A stretch of 64,000 bases of DNA from Methylophaga thiooxydans DMS010. GTDB lineage: Bacteria > Pseudomonadota > Gammaproteobacteria > Nitrosococcales > Methylophagaceae. The DNA lies in NCBI RefSeq assembly GCF_000156355.1, contig NZ_GG657896.1:8908-72907 (forward strand). The letters run 5' to 3'. The translations under genes were made by a program, and so were the position numbers. Position 1 is the first letter of the stretch, and each line of letters starts with the position of its first letter. Below the pieces are notes generated by a model. The model was not told the origin of the DNA and made no database searches. It saw only the letters and a program-made list of their open reading frames with translations. Shown here piece by piece: positions 1 to 9,477 of the stretch.

Positions 1-459
1 GGTAAGAATCGTGTGCAAGGTATTGAGTTAGGCTTGTCTGGTAATGTGACTGAGAAGTTGAGTGGTCAAGTGGGTTTTGCGATGATGCACTCAGAAACAC
101 TGGAAGCATTTGACCCGGCAGATGAAGGTAAAGCAAAAGCCAACTTTGCCAAGCGTAGCTTTAACGGGCAATTGAAATATCAATCCACACCGAAATTTGC
201 ATTCGGTGGCGGTGTTACCTACTCAAGCGGCATGTTTGGTGGACAGCCCGATGCAGCAGCGAATACGGATATCAGTATTCCGGGCTACATTGTCTATGAT
301 GCCTTTGCGAGTTATGACATCAATAAAAACATGACCGTACGCGCTAATATCCTTAACCTGTTTGATAAGGATTACTACACGGCCTTGTACCGTGGCGGTA
401 GCATCGTATACAAAGGCGATGCACGAAGTGCAAACGTAAACCTGACTTATAAGTTCTAA
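1..459 (+). CDS. TonB-dependent outer-membrane receptor, C-terminal part
   Basis: Outer-membrane receptor that takes up iron-siderophore or similar ligands using TonB energy. The frame is open from base 1, so only the last 152 residues of the barrel are visible. What shows it: alternating polar/aromatic barrel strands, the motif ILNLFDKDYYT that is typical of the last strands of these receptors, and a terminal Phe (NLTYKF), the outer-membrane assembly signal. A GTG at 13 is internal, not the start. The next gene is a PiuC-type hydroxylase, a frequent partner of catecholate siderophore receptors (Fiu/PiuA type), so an iron-related ligand is likely. The ligand itself cannot be read from this fragment. 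Confidence 0.85.
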   Translation, partial: GKNRVQGIELGLSGNVTEKLSGQVGFAMMHSETLEAFDPADEGKAKANFAKRSFNGQLKYQSTPKFAFGGGVTYSSGMFGGQPDAAANTDISIPGYIVYDAFASYDINKNMTVRANILNLFDKDYYTALYRGGSIVYKGDARSANVNLTYKF

Positions 460-473
460 ATTCGGGTTATGAT

Positions 474-500
474 AGCGGGCCTACGGGCCCGTTATTTTTT
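474..500 (+). terminator. Rho-independent terminator after receptor gene
   Basis: CGGGCC (476-481) pairs with GGCCCG (486-491) around a TACG loop, with weak A-T and G-T pairs below and a T run to 501. It lies between the receptor and the hydroxylase, whose ribosome-binding site GGAG follows at once, so it may act as a partial terminator inside one unit. Confidence 0.7.
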
Positions 501-511
501 TGGAGTTTTCT

Positions 512-1195
512 ATGCTTATTGCCATTCCTTCTGTTTTCTCCAAAACGGAAATCAGTAAGCTAAATCAGCACCTGGCACAAGGTGAGTGGACCAGTGGTCA
601 AACCACTGCTGGCGAGCAGGCTCGCACTGTAAAGCAAAATCAGCAACTGGCAGATGACTCAACACTTGCTCAACAACTGGGCGATATCGTTTTAGATGTC
701 TTGGCGCGTCATCCTCTATTCGTCTCAGCCGCGTTACCATTAAAAATTTTCCCACCGATGTTTAACCGTTATCAGGGCGGAGAGACGTATGGTCAACATG
801 TTGATAACGCGGTACGTTTTGTACCGGGTACGGCAACACGTGTGCGAAGTGATTTATCGGCTACCTTATTTCTTAGTGAACCTGAGGACTACGAAGGTGG
901 AGAGTTAGTGATTGAAGAGCAGTTTGGTCAACAACAGGTAAAACTCGGGGCAGGGGACATGATTTTGTATCCTTCAAGTAGTCTGCATCAGGTCACGCCA
1001 GTAACAAGCGGTAACCGAGTATCAGTTGTGTTATGGATGCAGAGTATGGTGCGTGATAATGAACAACGCGCTATGTTGTTCAATCTGGATCAGAGTGTGC
1101 AGTCGTTGACCCGCCAACATGGGCATCAGGATGAGAACGTCATGCAACTGACTGCTTTATACCAAAACCTAATCCGTCAATGGGCAGATACATGA
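512..1195 (+). CDS. PKHD-type Fe(II)/2-oxoglutarate hydroxylase (PiuC/YbiX family)
   Basis: Predicted Fe(II)- and 2-oxoglutarate-dependent dioxygenase of the PiuC/YbiX family, 228 residues, normal family length. The iron-binding HxD is H96-V-D98 and the distal His is H159 (SSLHQVTP); R169 (GNRVSV) fits the 2-oxoglutarate carboxylate ligand. Start ATG at 512 is chosen because GGAG lies 6 bp upstream and family members begin MLxxIP; a TTG at 500 in the same frame lacks this. It sits downstream of a TonB-dependent receptor, the usual context of PiuC, and shares an ATGA overlap with the next gene, so the two are probably translated together. The physiological substrate of this family is not known to me. 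Confidence 0.85.
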   Translation: MLIAIPSVFSKTEISKLNQHLAQGEWTSGQTTAGEQARTVKQNQQLADDSTLAQQLGDIVLDVLARHPLFVSAALPLKIFPPMFNRYQGGETYGQHVDNAVRFVPGTATRVRSDLSATLFLSEPEDYEGGELVIEEQFGQQQVKLGAGDMILYPSSSLHQVTPVTSGNRVSVVLWMQSMVRDNEQRAMLFNLDQSVQSLTRQHGHQDENVMQLTALYQNLIRQWADT

Positions 1196-2301
1196 GTATG
1201 CAGTATGTCCCGTTCTTAGATGCCATTCCGCAAGATTTAGTGAGTGCCTCAGACTATGCACGTTATGCTAAAGAGCATCTTCCTCAGGCGATTTATGAAT
1301 ACCTAGTTGGTGGTGGCGCTGATGAAATTACACTCAACCGCAATAGGCAGAAATTAGATGAGATCCTCATCAATCCTAGTTTACTTCAGGACTGCACGAA
1401 TGGCGGCACTGATACAGTCTGTCTGGGCGAGAAATTCCGTCATCCCTTACTACTAGCGCCTGTTGCATTTCAGCAGTTAGCACATCCTGATGGTGAGATA
1501 GCAACAGCACAAGCAGCCGATTTACTTGAAACCGGCATGATCGTCAGTACGCTGGCGACACAGCCACTGGAAGACATTGCTGAAAATTTAACGCAGCCGA
1601 AATGGTTTCAATTATATATCCAGCAAAGTCGTGACTTTACCTTGAGTCTGGTACAGCGCGCAGAAAAAGCCGGTTACACAAAATTGGTGGTAACAATTGA
1701 TGCACCACTACACGGTATCCGTAATCGTGCTCAACGCGCGGGCTTTGTCTTGCCCGAAGGCATCTCGGCAGTCAATTTAAAAGATCGACCGCCATTGCCC
1801 CGTCAGAGCTTCGATCCAAGTCAAAGTGTGGTGTTTCAGGGAATGATGAGTGAAGCACCGACGTGGGATGATATTGCTTGGTTACAACAACAAACCTCTC
1901 TACCTATTATTTTGAAGGGTGTGCTGTCGGTGGATGATGCTATCAAAGCCAAGGCGATGGGAATTGCAGGCATTGTTGTTTCCAATCATGGTGGTCGTAC
2001 ACTTGATTGTCTGCCGGCTTCGATCGAGATGTTGCCATTAATTCGGCAAGCGGTAGGGCCTGACTATCCATTAGTGTTTGACGGTGCTGTCGAACGTGGC
2101 ACCGACATTTTTAAAGCATTGGCCTTAGGGGCAAATTTAGTTTGTGTTGGCAGGCCACAGTTCTATGCTTTGGCCGTCGCGGGCGCTTTAGGTGTAGCAC
2201 ACTTATTGAGGGTGCTAAGAGAAGAGCTGGAAGTGTGCATGAGTCTGGCCGGCACTCCTCAAATCGCCGATATTCACGCTGATAAACTCTGGCGCCCCTA
2301 G
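1192..2301 (+). CDS. FMN-dependent alpha-hydroxy-acid oxidase/dehydrogenase
   Basis: TIM-barrel flavoenzyme of the lactate dehydrogenase / glycolate oxidase / mandelate dehydrogenase family, oxidising a 2-hydroxy acid to the 2-oxo acid. Visible family marks: FQLYIQ (substrate Tyr), LVVTIDAP, the FMN lysine in IILKGV, the catalytic base and arginine in SNHGGRTLD, and the phosphate-binding end DGAVERGTDIFKALALGA...VGRP. The start ATG at 1192 overlaps the hydroxylase stop (ATGA); a second in-frame ATG lies at 1180. 369 residues. No transmembrane helix is seen, so membrane attachment like LldD is not indicated. Its pairing with a PiuC-type gene suggests co-expression, but the substrate is undetermined. 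Confidence 0.88.
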   Translation: MSMQYVPFLDAIPQDLVSASDYARYAKEHLPQAIYEYLVGGGADEITLNRNRQKLDEILINPSLLQDCTNGGTDTVCLGEKFRHPLLLAPVAFQQLAHPDGEIATAQAADLLETGMIVSTLATQPLEDIAENLTQPKWFQLYIQQSRDFTLSLVQRAEKAGYTKLVVTIDAPLHGIRNRAQRAGFVLPEGISAVNLKDRPPLPRQSFDPSQSVVFQGMMSEAPTWDDIAWLQQQTSLPIILKGVLSVDDAIKAKAMGIAGIVVSNHGGRTLDCLPASIEMLPLIRQAVGPDYPLVFDGAVERGTDIFKALALGANLVCVGRPQFYALAVAGALGVAHLLRVLREELEVCMSLAGTPQIADIHADKLWRP

Positions 2302-2405
2302 TATCAACCGTATCCTATGGCGGCTGAGTACAAGCCATGCCTCATTAAAGAGGAAGCGTTTCAATTACAAGCAATATTGTCAGTGTGTGTAATCTTGCAC
2401 CGAGA

Positions 2406-2431
2406 TGCAGAGCATAATGCTATGCTTTGCA
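2406..2431. other. Stem-loop in 156-bp intergenic region
   Basis: TGCAGAGCAT and ATGCTTTGCA form a 10-bp stem (one G-T pair) around AATGCT, 27 bp before the DUF815 start. There is no T run, so it is not a normal terminator on either strand; it could be an operator or mRNA structure. Confidence 0.4.
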
Positions 2432-2457
2432 CACACAACGATATATTCGAGGATTGA

Positions 2458-3234
2458 ATGCGAGTTGATTGGCATCAAAGCTATGCGGCTATCTGGCGAA
2501 GTCATAGCAACAAACTCAAACCCGTACATCGGCTGGATCCCGTTCGGCTTGCCGATTTGAAAGGCATAGATAAGCAAAAGCAAGCGATAGTCGATAACAC
2601 CCAACACTTTATTGATGGTAAAACCAGTAACCACGCGTTGCTTTGGGGTGCCCGTGGCACGGGCAAGTCATCGCTGATTAAAGCCTTGTTGAATGAGCTG
2701 GCACCGAGTGGATTGCGTGTGGTGCAAATAGATAAAGATGACTTGGGTTATCTGCCTGAAATTCTGGATGCACTTGAGCAGGAAGATGAACAGTTTCGTT
2801 TTATTATTTTCTGCGATGACTTGTCTTTTGAAGAGGGCGAGTCCAGCTATAAACCACTGAAAACATTATTAGAGGGTGGGCTAGAACTGCCTCCAGAACA
2901 TGTGCGTTTGTATGCAACGTCAAACCGACGTCATTTACTGCCGGAAAAAAAATCAGAAAACCAACTGAGTGGTCTGGTTGATGGTGAAATTCATTATGCC
3001 GATAGCTTGGAAGATAAACTGGCCTTATCGGATCGGTTTGGCCTGACCCTATCTTTCTACCCGGCAAATTGGGAAAGCTATTTTGATATCGTGATGTCTT
3101 TATTTACTGGCGTGACTGTCGATAAGGAACAGTTACATGAAGCGGCTAGACTCTATGCGATGGGCCGGGGTAGTCACAGCGGTCGGACCGCAAGGCAGTT
3201 TTATCAGTTTTATCGAGCCAGTCTGAGCGATTAA
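2458..3234 (+). CDS. DUF815 family P-loop ATPase
   Basis: AAA-type ATPase of the DUF815 family, 258 residues. Walker A is GARGTGKSS (64-72); the Walker B region is FRFIIFCDDLSF (about 113-124); ATSNRRHLLPE (about 154-164) is a sensor-1-like segment and FYPANW near residue 200 is typical of the family. It binds ATP, but its cellular role is unknown. Start ATG 2458 follows GAGGATTGA, a usable ribosome-binding site. The 3' end overlaps the convergent histidine kinase gene by 4 bp. Not obviously linked to the genes on either side. Confidence 0.85.
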   Translation: MRVDWHQSYAAIWRSHSNKLKPVHRLDPVRLADLKGIDKQKQAIVDNTQHFIDGKTSNHALLWGARGTGKSSLIKALLNELAPSGLRVVQIDKDDLGYLPEILDALEQEDEQFRFIIFCDDLSFEEGESSYKPLKTLLEGGLELPPEHVRLYATSNRRHLLPEKKSENQLSGLVDGEIHYADSLEDKLALSDRFGLTLSFYPANWESYFDIVMSLFTGVTVDKEQLHEAARLYAMGRGSHSGRTARQFYQFYRASLSD

Positions 3235-4514
3235 GCGCTGATAAGCAGACTTACATGATGACCGTCAGCCTGTGGCTGGTTTTCATATTGCCAATCTAAT
3301 CGTTTACAAAGCTTTTCAGTGAGTTGTAGCCCTAAACCAAAACCCTGATCCTGACTCTTCACATCGTTGTTAAATAGCTGGCACTGATTATCGATTACCA
3401 CTTGATTGCCTTGTTGTTGAATAGTGATGTGCCCTTCCCAGGTATGTTGGAACGCATTGCGGATGAGGTTACCGATAATAATTCTGACGGCGGCGGGTGA
3501 TTGAGTTATCTCGGTGGGGCTGGTGTGAAGTTCGATTTTAACTGGCTTGTCTCTTAACAAATAACGCATTTCATCCACTATCTGCGAAATCAGCTGATCA
3601 AGGCTGAAGCGTTGTTTTTCGAGTTGCTGTGGTTGTTCTCGACTCAACCACAACAAAGTCTCAGTCAAATGCTTCATGGTCAGGCTGGCGCGATCAATCC
3701 GGTCAAAGATTTGCATCTGTTTATCAGGTAAAGACTGGCCGTGCTGTTGTCCTAGTTTATGAGATAACTCAACATTGTTTCGAATAATACTGATGGGGGT
3801 ACGTAACTCATGACTGGTAAAACGCAGGAACTGCTGTTCACGTTCTAAAGCAGAATGAACCGTCGATAATGAACGCTGTATCAGCGCTGCCATTTCATTG
3901 AGTTCTGGATAAGAAAAATCAGGAATGTCTTGTTTCAATTGATCGGGCGAGAGCTCATGCGTCCAGCGAGTCAGTCTCGACACCGGTTGTGAAACATGGC
4001 GGATCAACACCCAGACAATCAGTGCTAATAGCACTGAAATACCGATACTCAGCAGTAAAACCAACTGCCGACTCTGTTTAGCATTTCGACCGATTAATGG
4101 TGATACTTGGTCGCGGCTGATTGAGCGACTGATAAAAAAGACTTCATCACCCATGTTGAGCTTAATGAGAAAATTGATAAGATCCGGCGGCGTAAACCAG
4201 GTTTTATGGGCTTGCTTTTGGAGTCGAGCAGATAACTCAGGGGCCACAGTGAAAGCTTGGCGAATGGCTGCGGGTTGCTGTGCCCAGTCCTGACTGATGA
4301 AATAACCACTAAATTCCTGACCTTGTTTACGTTCCTGTTTAGACGTTGTATCAACATAACTGGCAAGGGCTGTTTCCATATTTGAGGCAAGCAGGCTATC
4401 CATACCCCGGAAAAAAAATTGTACGCTAAGCATGGAATAGCCCAACACGATGACAAGGCCCATCGCTAAAAAGGCCACTGCAATCGAGAGTTTAAGACTG
4501 AGTGGTCGTTTCAT
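3231..4514 (-). CDS. Sensor histidine kinase
   Basis: Membrane sensor kinase, 427 residues. TM1 is about 9-30, a periplasmic sensor of about 120 residues follows, TM2 is about 150-171, then HAMP. HisKA has FTSHELRTP with H235 as phosphorylated His. The HATPase_c domain shows the N box (IIIGNLIRNAFQHT) and G box (GFGLGLQL). It overlaps the response regulator gene by 23 bp, so both are translationally coupled and form a cognate pair. Being the last gene of the RND efflux operon, it probably senses a periplasmic compound or envelope stress that the pump handles. The signal is unknown. Confidence 0.9.
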   Translation of the reverse strand: MKRPLSLKLSIAVAFLAMGLVIVLGYSMLSVQFFFRGMDSLLASNMETALASYVDTTSKQERKQGQEFSGYFISQDWAQQPAAIRQAFTVAPELSARLQKQAHKTWFTPPDLINFLIKLNMGDEVFFISRSISRDQVSPLIGRNAKQSRQLVLLLSIGISVLLALIVWVLIRHVSQPVSRLTRWTHELSPDQLKQDIPDFSYPELNEMAALIQRSLSTVHSALEREQQFLRFTSHELRTPISIIRNNVELSHKLGQQHGQSLPDKQMQIFDRIDRASLTMKHLTETLLWLSREQPQQLEKQRFSLDQLISQIVDEMRYLLRDKPVKIELHTSPTEITQSPAAVRIIIGNLIRNAFQHTWEGHITIQQQGNQVVIDNQCQLFNNDVKSQDQGFGLGLQLTEKLCKRLDWQYENQPQADGHHVSLLISA

Positions 4515-5181
4515 TATCTTGTCTCAAGGCAAAACCATGACCGGCAATGGTATGGAGAAGAGGGTGCTCAAAAGGAGCGTCAATCGCCTTACGTAGATGA
4601 AACAGGTGCACTTTCAGACTGTTGCTATCTGGTGTTTCATCGCCCCATACGGCGACTTCAAGCTGTTGTTTTGTCACCACGGCAGGCGAAGCTCTAAGCA
4701 GGGTTTCAAGTAGTCGCCAACTGGTTGGTGACAGCTTCAGGGGTTGCGTTGCCCGAGTGACGGTTCGAGTATGTAAGTTCATTTCCAAATCAGCACAGCT
4801 CAATAGCTGTACCTGTCCGCTTCTTCTGCGAGCGAGCGCTTTGAGTCTGACGACTAATTCGTCGAGTTCGAAGGGTTTCACCAGATAATCATCGGTGCCA
4901 GCTTTAAACCCCGCTAACTTATCATTGATTTGGTCTCTTGCTGTTAACATCAAAACGGGAATGTCTTTGCCTTGTTGCCGAAGTTGTTCACAAACATTCA
5001 GACCATCCATCCGGGGAAGGTTTAAATCCAGCAGCAGCACATCAAACTGGTTCTCAGCAAGCAGGTTAAGACCGGCAATACCATTACTGGCATGATCACA
5101 ACGAATCGACTCAAGGCTAAGGTAATCGATGACGGTTTGTGCCAAGTCCAAATCATCTTCAATAAGTAATGTGGTTAGCAT
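4492..5181 (-). CDS. OmpR-family response regulator
   Basis: Two-domain DNA-binding response regulator, 229 residues. Receiver domain 1-115 with acidic pair E8/D9-D10, phospho-acceptor D52 (LLLDLNLPRMDG) and K102 (LVKPFE); winged-helix Trans_reg_C domain from about 130. Its start overlaps the RND pump stop by 7 bp and its end overlaps the kinase start, so pump and two-component system are one transcription unit, implying autoregulation of the operon. Sequence style is closest to the QseB/PmrA type, but orthology is not claimed. Confidence 0.9.
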   Translation of the reverse strand: MLTTLLIEDDLDLAQTVIDYLSLESIRCDHASNGIAGLNLLAENQFDVLLLDLNLPRMDGLNVCEQLRQQGKDIPVLMLTARDQINDKLAGFKAGTDDYLVKPFELDELVVRLKALARRRSGQVQLLSCADLEMNLHTRTVTRATQPLKLSPTSWRLLETLLRASPAVVTKQQLEVAVWGDETPDSNSLKVHLFHLRKAIDAPFEHPLLHTIAGHGFALRQDNETTTQS

Positions 5182-8100
5182 GGTGTGGACTTTATAGGTT
5201 GAGGACTATTTTTGCCAACGCCAAACAGTTTGGCGATATCAATCTGAATCAGTAATAAGCTGGGTATCAAAATTAATGTAATGATTGTAGCAAACATGAT
5301 TCCATAGCCAAGTGATACCGCAGCAGGAATCAGGAACTGTGCCTGACGTGAGGTTTCACCTAATAGTGGCATAAGTCCGGCAAAGGTCGTGACTGAGGTC
5401 AGTAATACTGCACGTAAACGACCACGACAGGCTTCGCTGATAGCTTGTTTAACATCCGGAATTTCCTGTCTGATGTCATTAAAACGTGAGACCAGTAGCA
5501 GGCTGTCATTGACCACCACCCCACTGAGAGCAATGATGCCATTCAATGACAAAATGCCAAGTGACAGATCATTGAGCCAGTGGCCTAAAATAGCACCGAC
5601 GATACCAAATGGAATAGCCGTCATAATGATAAAGGGTTGTATGTAAGAGCGAAGCGGGATCGCCAGTAACATATAGATAACTAACATTGCGATAGCAAAC
5701 ATTTCAACCATCGAGGATTGCGTTTCTGCCTGCTCTTCCGCTTCACCGCCAAACTGCACATCTAAGCCGGGGTATTGGCGAAGTAGTTGTGGCACAGTTT
5801 GTTGTTGTAAAGCACTAACCAGTTCCGTTGATGATAACTGCTCTTTATCAACATCAGCGGTGATATAGACCGCCCGTTTTTTGTCGATACGAGTAATACT
5901 GTCGCGGGTATAGCCAAAGCTTACCGTGGCAACGCTGGAAACTGACACGACATCACCGTCAGGCGTTCTGACTTTCGCATTAAGCACGTCAGATGGGTTT
6001 TGGCGTTGTGCTTCCGGGTAGCGAACTTTAACTTCAATTTCGTCATTATTACGTTGAAAGCGTTGTACAACCTGACCACTGAAGGCTTGTAGGATTTGTG
6101 ATGCCAGCATATCCGTGGTCATGCCCAACGCCAGACCTTGCTGATTTAATTTAAGATGCAGCTGAGGCTGGCCAGGTGCCAGGTTATCTTCAATGCCACT
6201 CACGGCCGGTATGGCAGATAAGGCTTGTTTAATGTCTTCTCCAGCCAAAGCCAGAATTTGATCATCATTGGCACGTAACTCCACACGCAGGTCATCGGTT
6301 GATCCACGAGCATTTCTGACACTGATGCTGCGCGCTGCTTCAGGCATAGCAATCAGTTGTTGCCAATGGCGAGTAAATTGATTGATATCATATGGAGCCG
6401 ATTTTTCCAGCTCAACAGTGACTCTTCCTGACTGATCGGCTTCAGATAATATTTGCAGATTGGCAATACTATTATTGCCGCCCAGATCACGATCCGTCTG
6501 GTGTGCCTGCTGTTCCATAAATAACAAATTACTGTGGGTTTGACCAAAGCTGGCATCATTTTGCATGATGAGTTCAGCGCGTACCGTATCGCCTGGAATG
6601 GTGGGGAAAAAACTGAGTCTGACGGCACCGGTCATTGGCATGGTAATGACCAGAATAAACAATGCAAAGAACATCAACATGACACTGTATCGAAAATTCA
6701 AAGCGTGCTCGATAACGGGACGATAGCAACGGGCGGAAAACCATTGAAGTCCGTCGTCCATCAGCTTTTGTAGCTTGTTCCAGTGATGTAACACAACGTT
6801 TTCAGGCTTCTTATGTTGTGTGTTGAGATGAGCAAGGTGAGCTGGCAGGATCAGCTTAGACTCGATAATAGACATGATCAGACACAAGGTGACCACGGCG
6901 GCAAACTGTGCATATAACTGGCCTAAGCCACCTTCGAGTTGCGCGAGGGCAAAAAAAGCAGCAACAGTGGTGAAGACGCCAAATAAGGTCGGGACGGCAA
7001 CTCGCATTGTGCCCTTAATGGTATTGGCTAAGGTATCTCCCTCTTTGGAGCGAACCTCATATATCGATTCCCCCACCACGACAGCGTCATCGACAATGAT
7101 CCCTAAGGCCAGGAGAAAGCCAAAGGTTGTGAATTCATTTAAAGAAAGCCCCAGGAAGCTATCACCCATTAGGTACAGCGTGCCAAAAAACACAAAGGGT
7201 AGGCCCATCGCGACCCAGAAAGCGACGGTCAGATTGAGAAACAACGCCAGTAAAATAAACACTAGGGCAATACCGGTTAAGGCATTTTTAATGAGAAGCT
7301 GAAGCCGATCTTCAATTTGTACGCTGCGGTCGTACCAGCTTTTTAAACTGACATTTTCGGGCAACTTGCCTGTTTGCTGCCAGTTTTGGGTGACCTGTCG
7401 GGCAGCCGCCACTGAGTCGCTAATGTCTTCCATACCGGTGGTAATGACTTGTATCGAAATACTATCCTTACCCTGATAGCGTGATAACACAGAGCTATCG
7501 TCATCAAAACTATCACGAATCACGGCAACATCGCCCAATAGGAGTTGTTGTCCGTTAGTGGTGTTCATCAAAGGAATCAGGCTAAAGTCTTGTTTCAGAT
7601 ACGCCTGTTCAGATGCTTTGAGTTGCAGGTAGGTAGACTCATTGCGAAGTACTGCGGTCATGGTATTTGAAGAGCCAGCATTAATGGCTGCTTCAACATC
7701 CGACAGAGATAAACCGTAAGACTGCAATTTACCCTCGTCTATTTCAATCACCATCATGGGATCCAGCCAGCCTGAAATAGTGACGCGACTGATCTTTGAG
7801 TGAGCGACTAAATCGGTTTTCAACTCATCAGCTAATTGCTGCAGACTATGGCGATCGGTATCACCGTATAGTTGTAACCACAGGGCATGCTCTTCGCGTT
7901 GGGCCTTTTCAATAACAGGGTTTTTTGCATCGGCGGGAAATGTCGAGATCGCGTCAACTTTTGTTTTAACATCGCGTAATAGCGTGTCAAGATCATAGTT
8001 ATTCTGCATTTCGACGGTGACAGTAACACCAGAACCGGTAGAGCTACTGGTAATGCTTTCTATACCACTGACGTCTTCCAGCTGCTCTTCAATTTTAATT

Positions 8101-8312
8101 GCCAGACCTTCTTCTGACTGTGTGGCAGACCCACTATCATAAGAAACAGAGATAGTGAGGGTATCAGGCTCTCGACTGGGGAAGGCCTCTTTTCTTAATT
8201 GGCCGGTTTCAAGCACACCAATAATGATGACCAGAATCATCAATAAGTTGGCTGCAACAGGGTTGGAGGCGAACCAACCGATAATGCCACCTTTAGAGTT
8301 TGGATTATTCAT
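5175..8312 (-). CDS. RND-family efflux pump inner-membrane permease
   Basis: Proton-driven tripartite efflux transporter of the RND (AcrB-like) superfamily, 1045 residues, full length. TM1 is near residues 10-35, followed by a first periplasmic loop, then a TM2-6 bundle from about 335, including LALGIIVDDAVVVGES, the TM4 double-Asp proton relay. The second half repeats the fold with TMs from about 865. It overlaps the adaptor gene upstream by 8 bp and the response regulator downstream by 7 bp. Substrate class cannot be set: the sequence lacks an obvious CzcA/CusA metal signature and looks like a multidrug exporter of the less-studied RND branches. Confidence 0.92.
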   Translation of the reverse strand: MNNPNSKGGIIGWFASNPVAANLLMILVIIIGVLETGQLRKEAFPSREPDTLTISVSYDSGSATQSEEGLAIKIEEQLEDVSGIESITSSSTGSGVTVTVEMQNNYDLDTLLRDVKTKVDAISTFPADAKNPVIEKAQREEHALWLQLYGDTDRHSLQQLADELKTDLVAHSKISRVTISGWLDPMMVIEIDEGKLQSYGLSLSDVEAAINAGSSNTMTAVLRNESTYLQLKASEQAYLKQDFSLIPLMNTTNGQQLLLGDVAVIRDSFDDDSSVLSRYQGKDSISIQVITTGMEDISDSVAAARQVTQNWQQTGKLPENVSLKSWYDRSVQIEDRLQLLIKNALTGIALVFILLALFLNLTVAFWVAMGLPFVFFGTLYLMGDSFLGLSLNEFTTFGFLLALGIIVDDAVVVGESIYEVRSKEGDTLANTIKGTMRVAVPTLFGVFTTVAAFFALAQLEGGLGQLYAQFAAVVTLCLIMSIIESKLILPAHLAHLNTQHKKPENVVLHHWNKLQKLMDDGLQWFSARCYRPVIEHALNFRYSVMLMFFALFILVITMPMTGAVRLSFFPTIPGDTVRAELIMQNDASFGQTHSNLLFMEQQAHQTDRDLGGNNSIANLQILSEADQSGRVTVELEKSAPYDINQFTRHWQQLIAMPEAARSISVRNARGSTDDLRVELRANDDQILALAGEDIKQALSAIPAVSGIEDNLAPGQPQLHLKLNQQGLALGMTTDMLASQILQAFSGQVVQRFQRNNDEIEVKVRYPEAQRQNPSDVLNAKVRTPDGDVVSVSSVATVSFGYTRDSITRIDKKRAVYITADVDKEQLSSTELVSALQQQTVPQLLRQYPGLDVQFGGEAEEQAETQSSMVEMFAIAMLVIYMLLAIPLRSYIQPFIIMTAIPFGIVGAILGHWLNDLSLGILSLNGIIALSGVVVNDSLLLVSRFNDIRQEIPDVKQAISEACRGRLRAVLLTSVTTFAGLMPLLGETSRQAQFLIPAAVSLGYGIMFATIITLILIPSLLLIQIDIAKLFGVGKNSPQPIKSTPC

Positions 8313-9477
8313 AGTCGTTATTTTCTACTTGGTTTACAGCCATACCCTTTAAGTAACTATTCAAAGGGTGAGCCAGAACGGCTTTGCTTGTGTTGTTAAA
8401 CTCTGCTGGTGGTTTGATGTAAATGTCACTGGCTTTGGTGAAAGCGGTCGTGGCAGTGAATTTATCCAGAGTGCTGTCATCAGTGACATACCAGATTTCA
8501 CCTCGCTGGCTTAATGCAGAACTTGGCAGTTTCCATAAGCCATCGACGGTTAAACCCTGAATTTCGGCTTTGACAAAGGTGCCCGGATACAGTCTGTTTT
8601 CCTGATCAAAGGGCTTATCGACGGCAAGCACTAAAGCGCGTTGGCGAGTATCTCCATCAAGGTGTTGTTCGCTACGTAATACATAGCCTTGCCATTGTTG
8701 ATCATGCTCGACACTGATTAAGGTCGCTGGCCATTTAGTGGTGTTTAACATGTCATGAGAAGGCAGCTTTTGCCAGTCAGTGGCTGCCAGTGAAACGGCA
8801 ACCTCAACCCGATCGGTACTGTAAAGTTCAGCTACTTCAGTGCCGGTCTGAACATAACTGCCGGGGGCAATTTTACGATCTACCACTAGGGCATCAAATG
8901 GCACTTTAAGCAGTGATTGTGCTAGATCTTGTTCAGCACTCTTCAGATTTGCCTGGGCTTGTTCGACGCTCTGTTTAGCAGCCTCAAGCTGCGGTTTTCT
9001 TAGTACCAAATCAGAATCAGGCTGCCCCTCAAGTCCGGAGGACTGCCATTCAGTCAAGGCCTGTAAACCTTGTCGTTCTTCTTCCAGCAACGTGACCTTG
9101 GCTTCAGCTAATGCTTGTTTTGCTGAATTCACGGCTGCCTGATAATCACTGTTTTCAAGTTGGGCTAGCCAGTCACCTTGATGCAGCCGTTGACCGTTCT
9201 CAAACTGCGTATTAATTTGCTCAACCTGGCCGGCTACTTGCGCCGTCAAGGTAATATCGAAATGTGCTTGCGCGGCACCGAACGCTTCGATTTCAGCGGT
9301 ATAACTGCCTGTTTCAGCAATAATTACCGAGACCTCAGGATTGGCTACCTTATCGGGTTGCATCGGCATAGGCCGTTCAGACTGGGCGGCCATCATAGTA
9401 CGAGCATAGAAGATCACCGCCACTAGCAATACGATGGCGAATAGGAAAACAATCAATTTTGTTGGGTTAAATTTCAC
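8305..9477 (-). CDS. RND efflux periplasmic adaptor (membrane-fusion protein)
   Basis: HlyD/AcrA-like adaptor that joins the RND pump to the outer-membrane channel, 390 residues. N-terminal membrane anchor at about 8-26, no lipobox. The half-lipoyl pieces lie around VAGQVEQINTQFENGQ and KVPFDALVVDRKIAPGSYV, separated by an Ala/Gln/Glu-rich coiled-coil hairpin (about residues 112-188). Beta-barrel and membrane-proximal domains follow. It overlaps the outer-membrane factor gene upstream by 4 bp and the pump gene downstream by 8 bp, giving the order channel, adaptor, pump. Confidence 0.92.
   Translation of the reverse strand: MKFNPTKLIVFLFAIVLLVAVIFYARTMMAAQSERPMPMQPDKVANPEVSVIIAETGSYTAEIEAFGAAQAHFDITLTAQVAGQVEQINTQFENGQRLHQGDWLAQLENSDYQAAVNSAKQALAEAKVTLLEEERQGLQALTEWQSSGLEGQPDSDLVLRKPQLEAAKQSVEQAQANLKSAEQDLAQSLLKVPFDALVVDRKIAPGSYVQTGTEVAELYSTDRVEVAVSLAATDWQKLPSHDMLNTTKWPATLISVEHDQQWQGYVLRSEQHLDGDTRQRALVLAVDKPFDQENRLYPGTFVKAEIQGLTVDGLWKLPSSALSQRGEIWYVTDDSTLDKFTATTAFTKASDIYIKPPAEFNNTSKAVLAHPLNSYLKGMAVNQVENNDYE

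Noticed and set aside
2380-2634. Minus-strand 84-codon reading frame
   Set aside because: It lies over the DUF815 start and the hairpin region, has no family resemblance and no ribosome-binding site of note.
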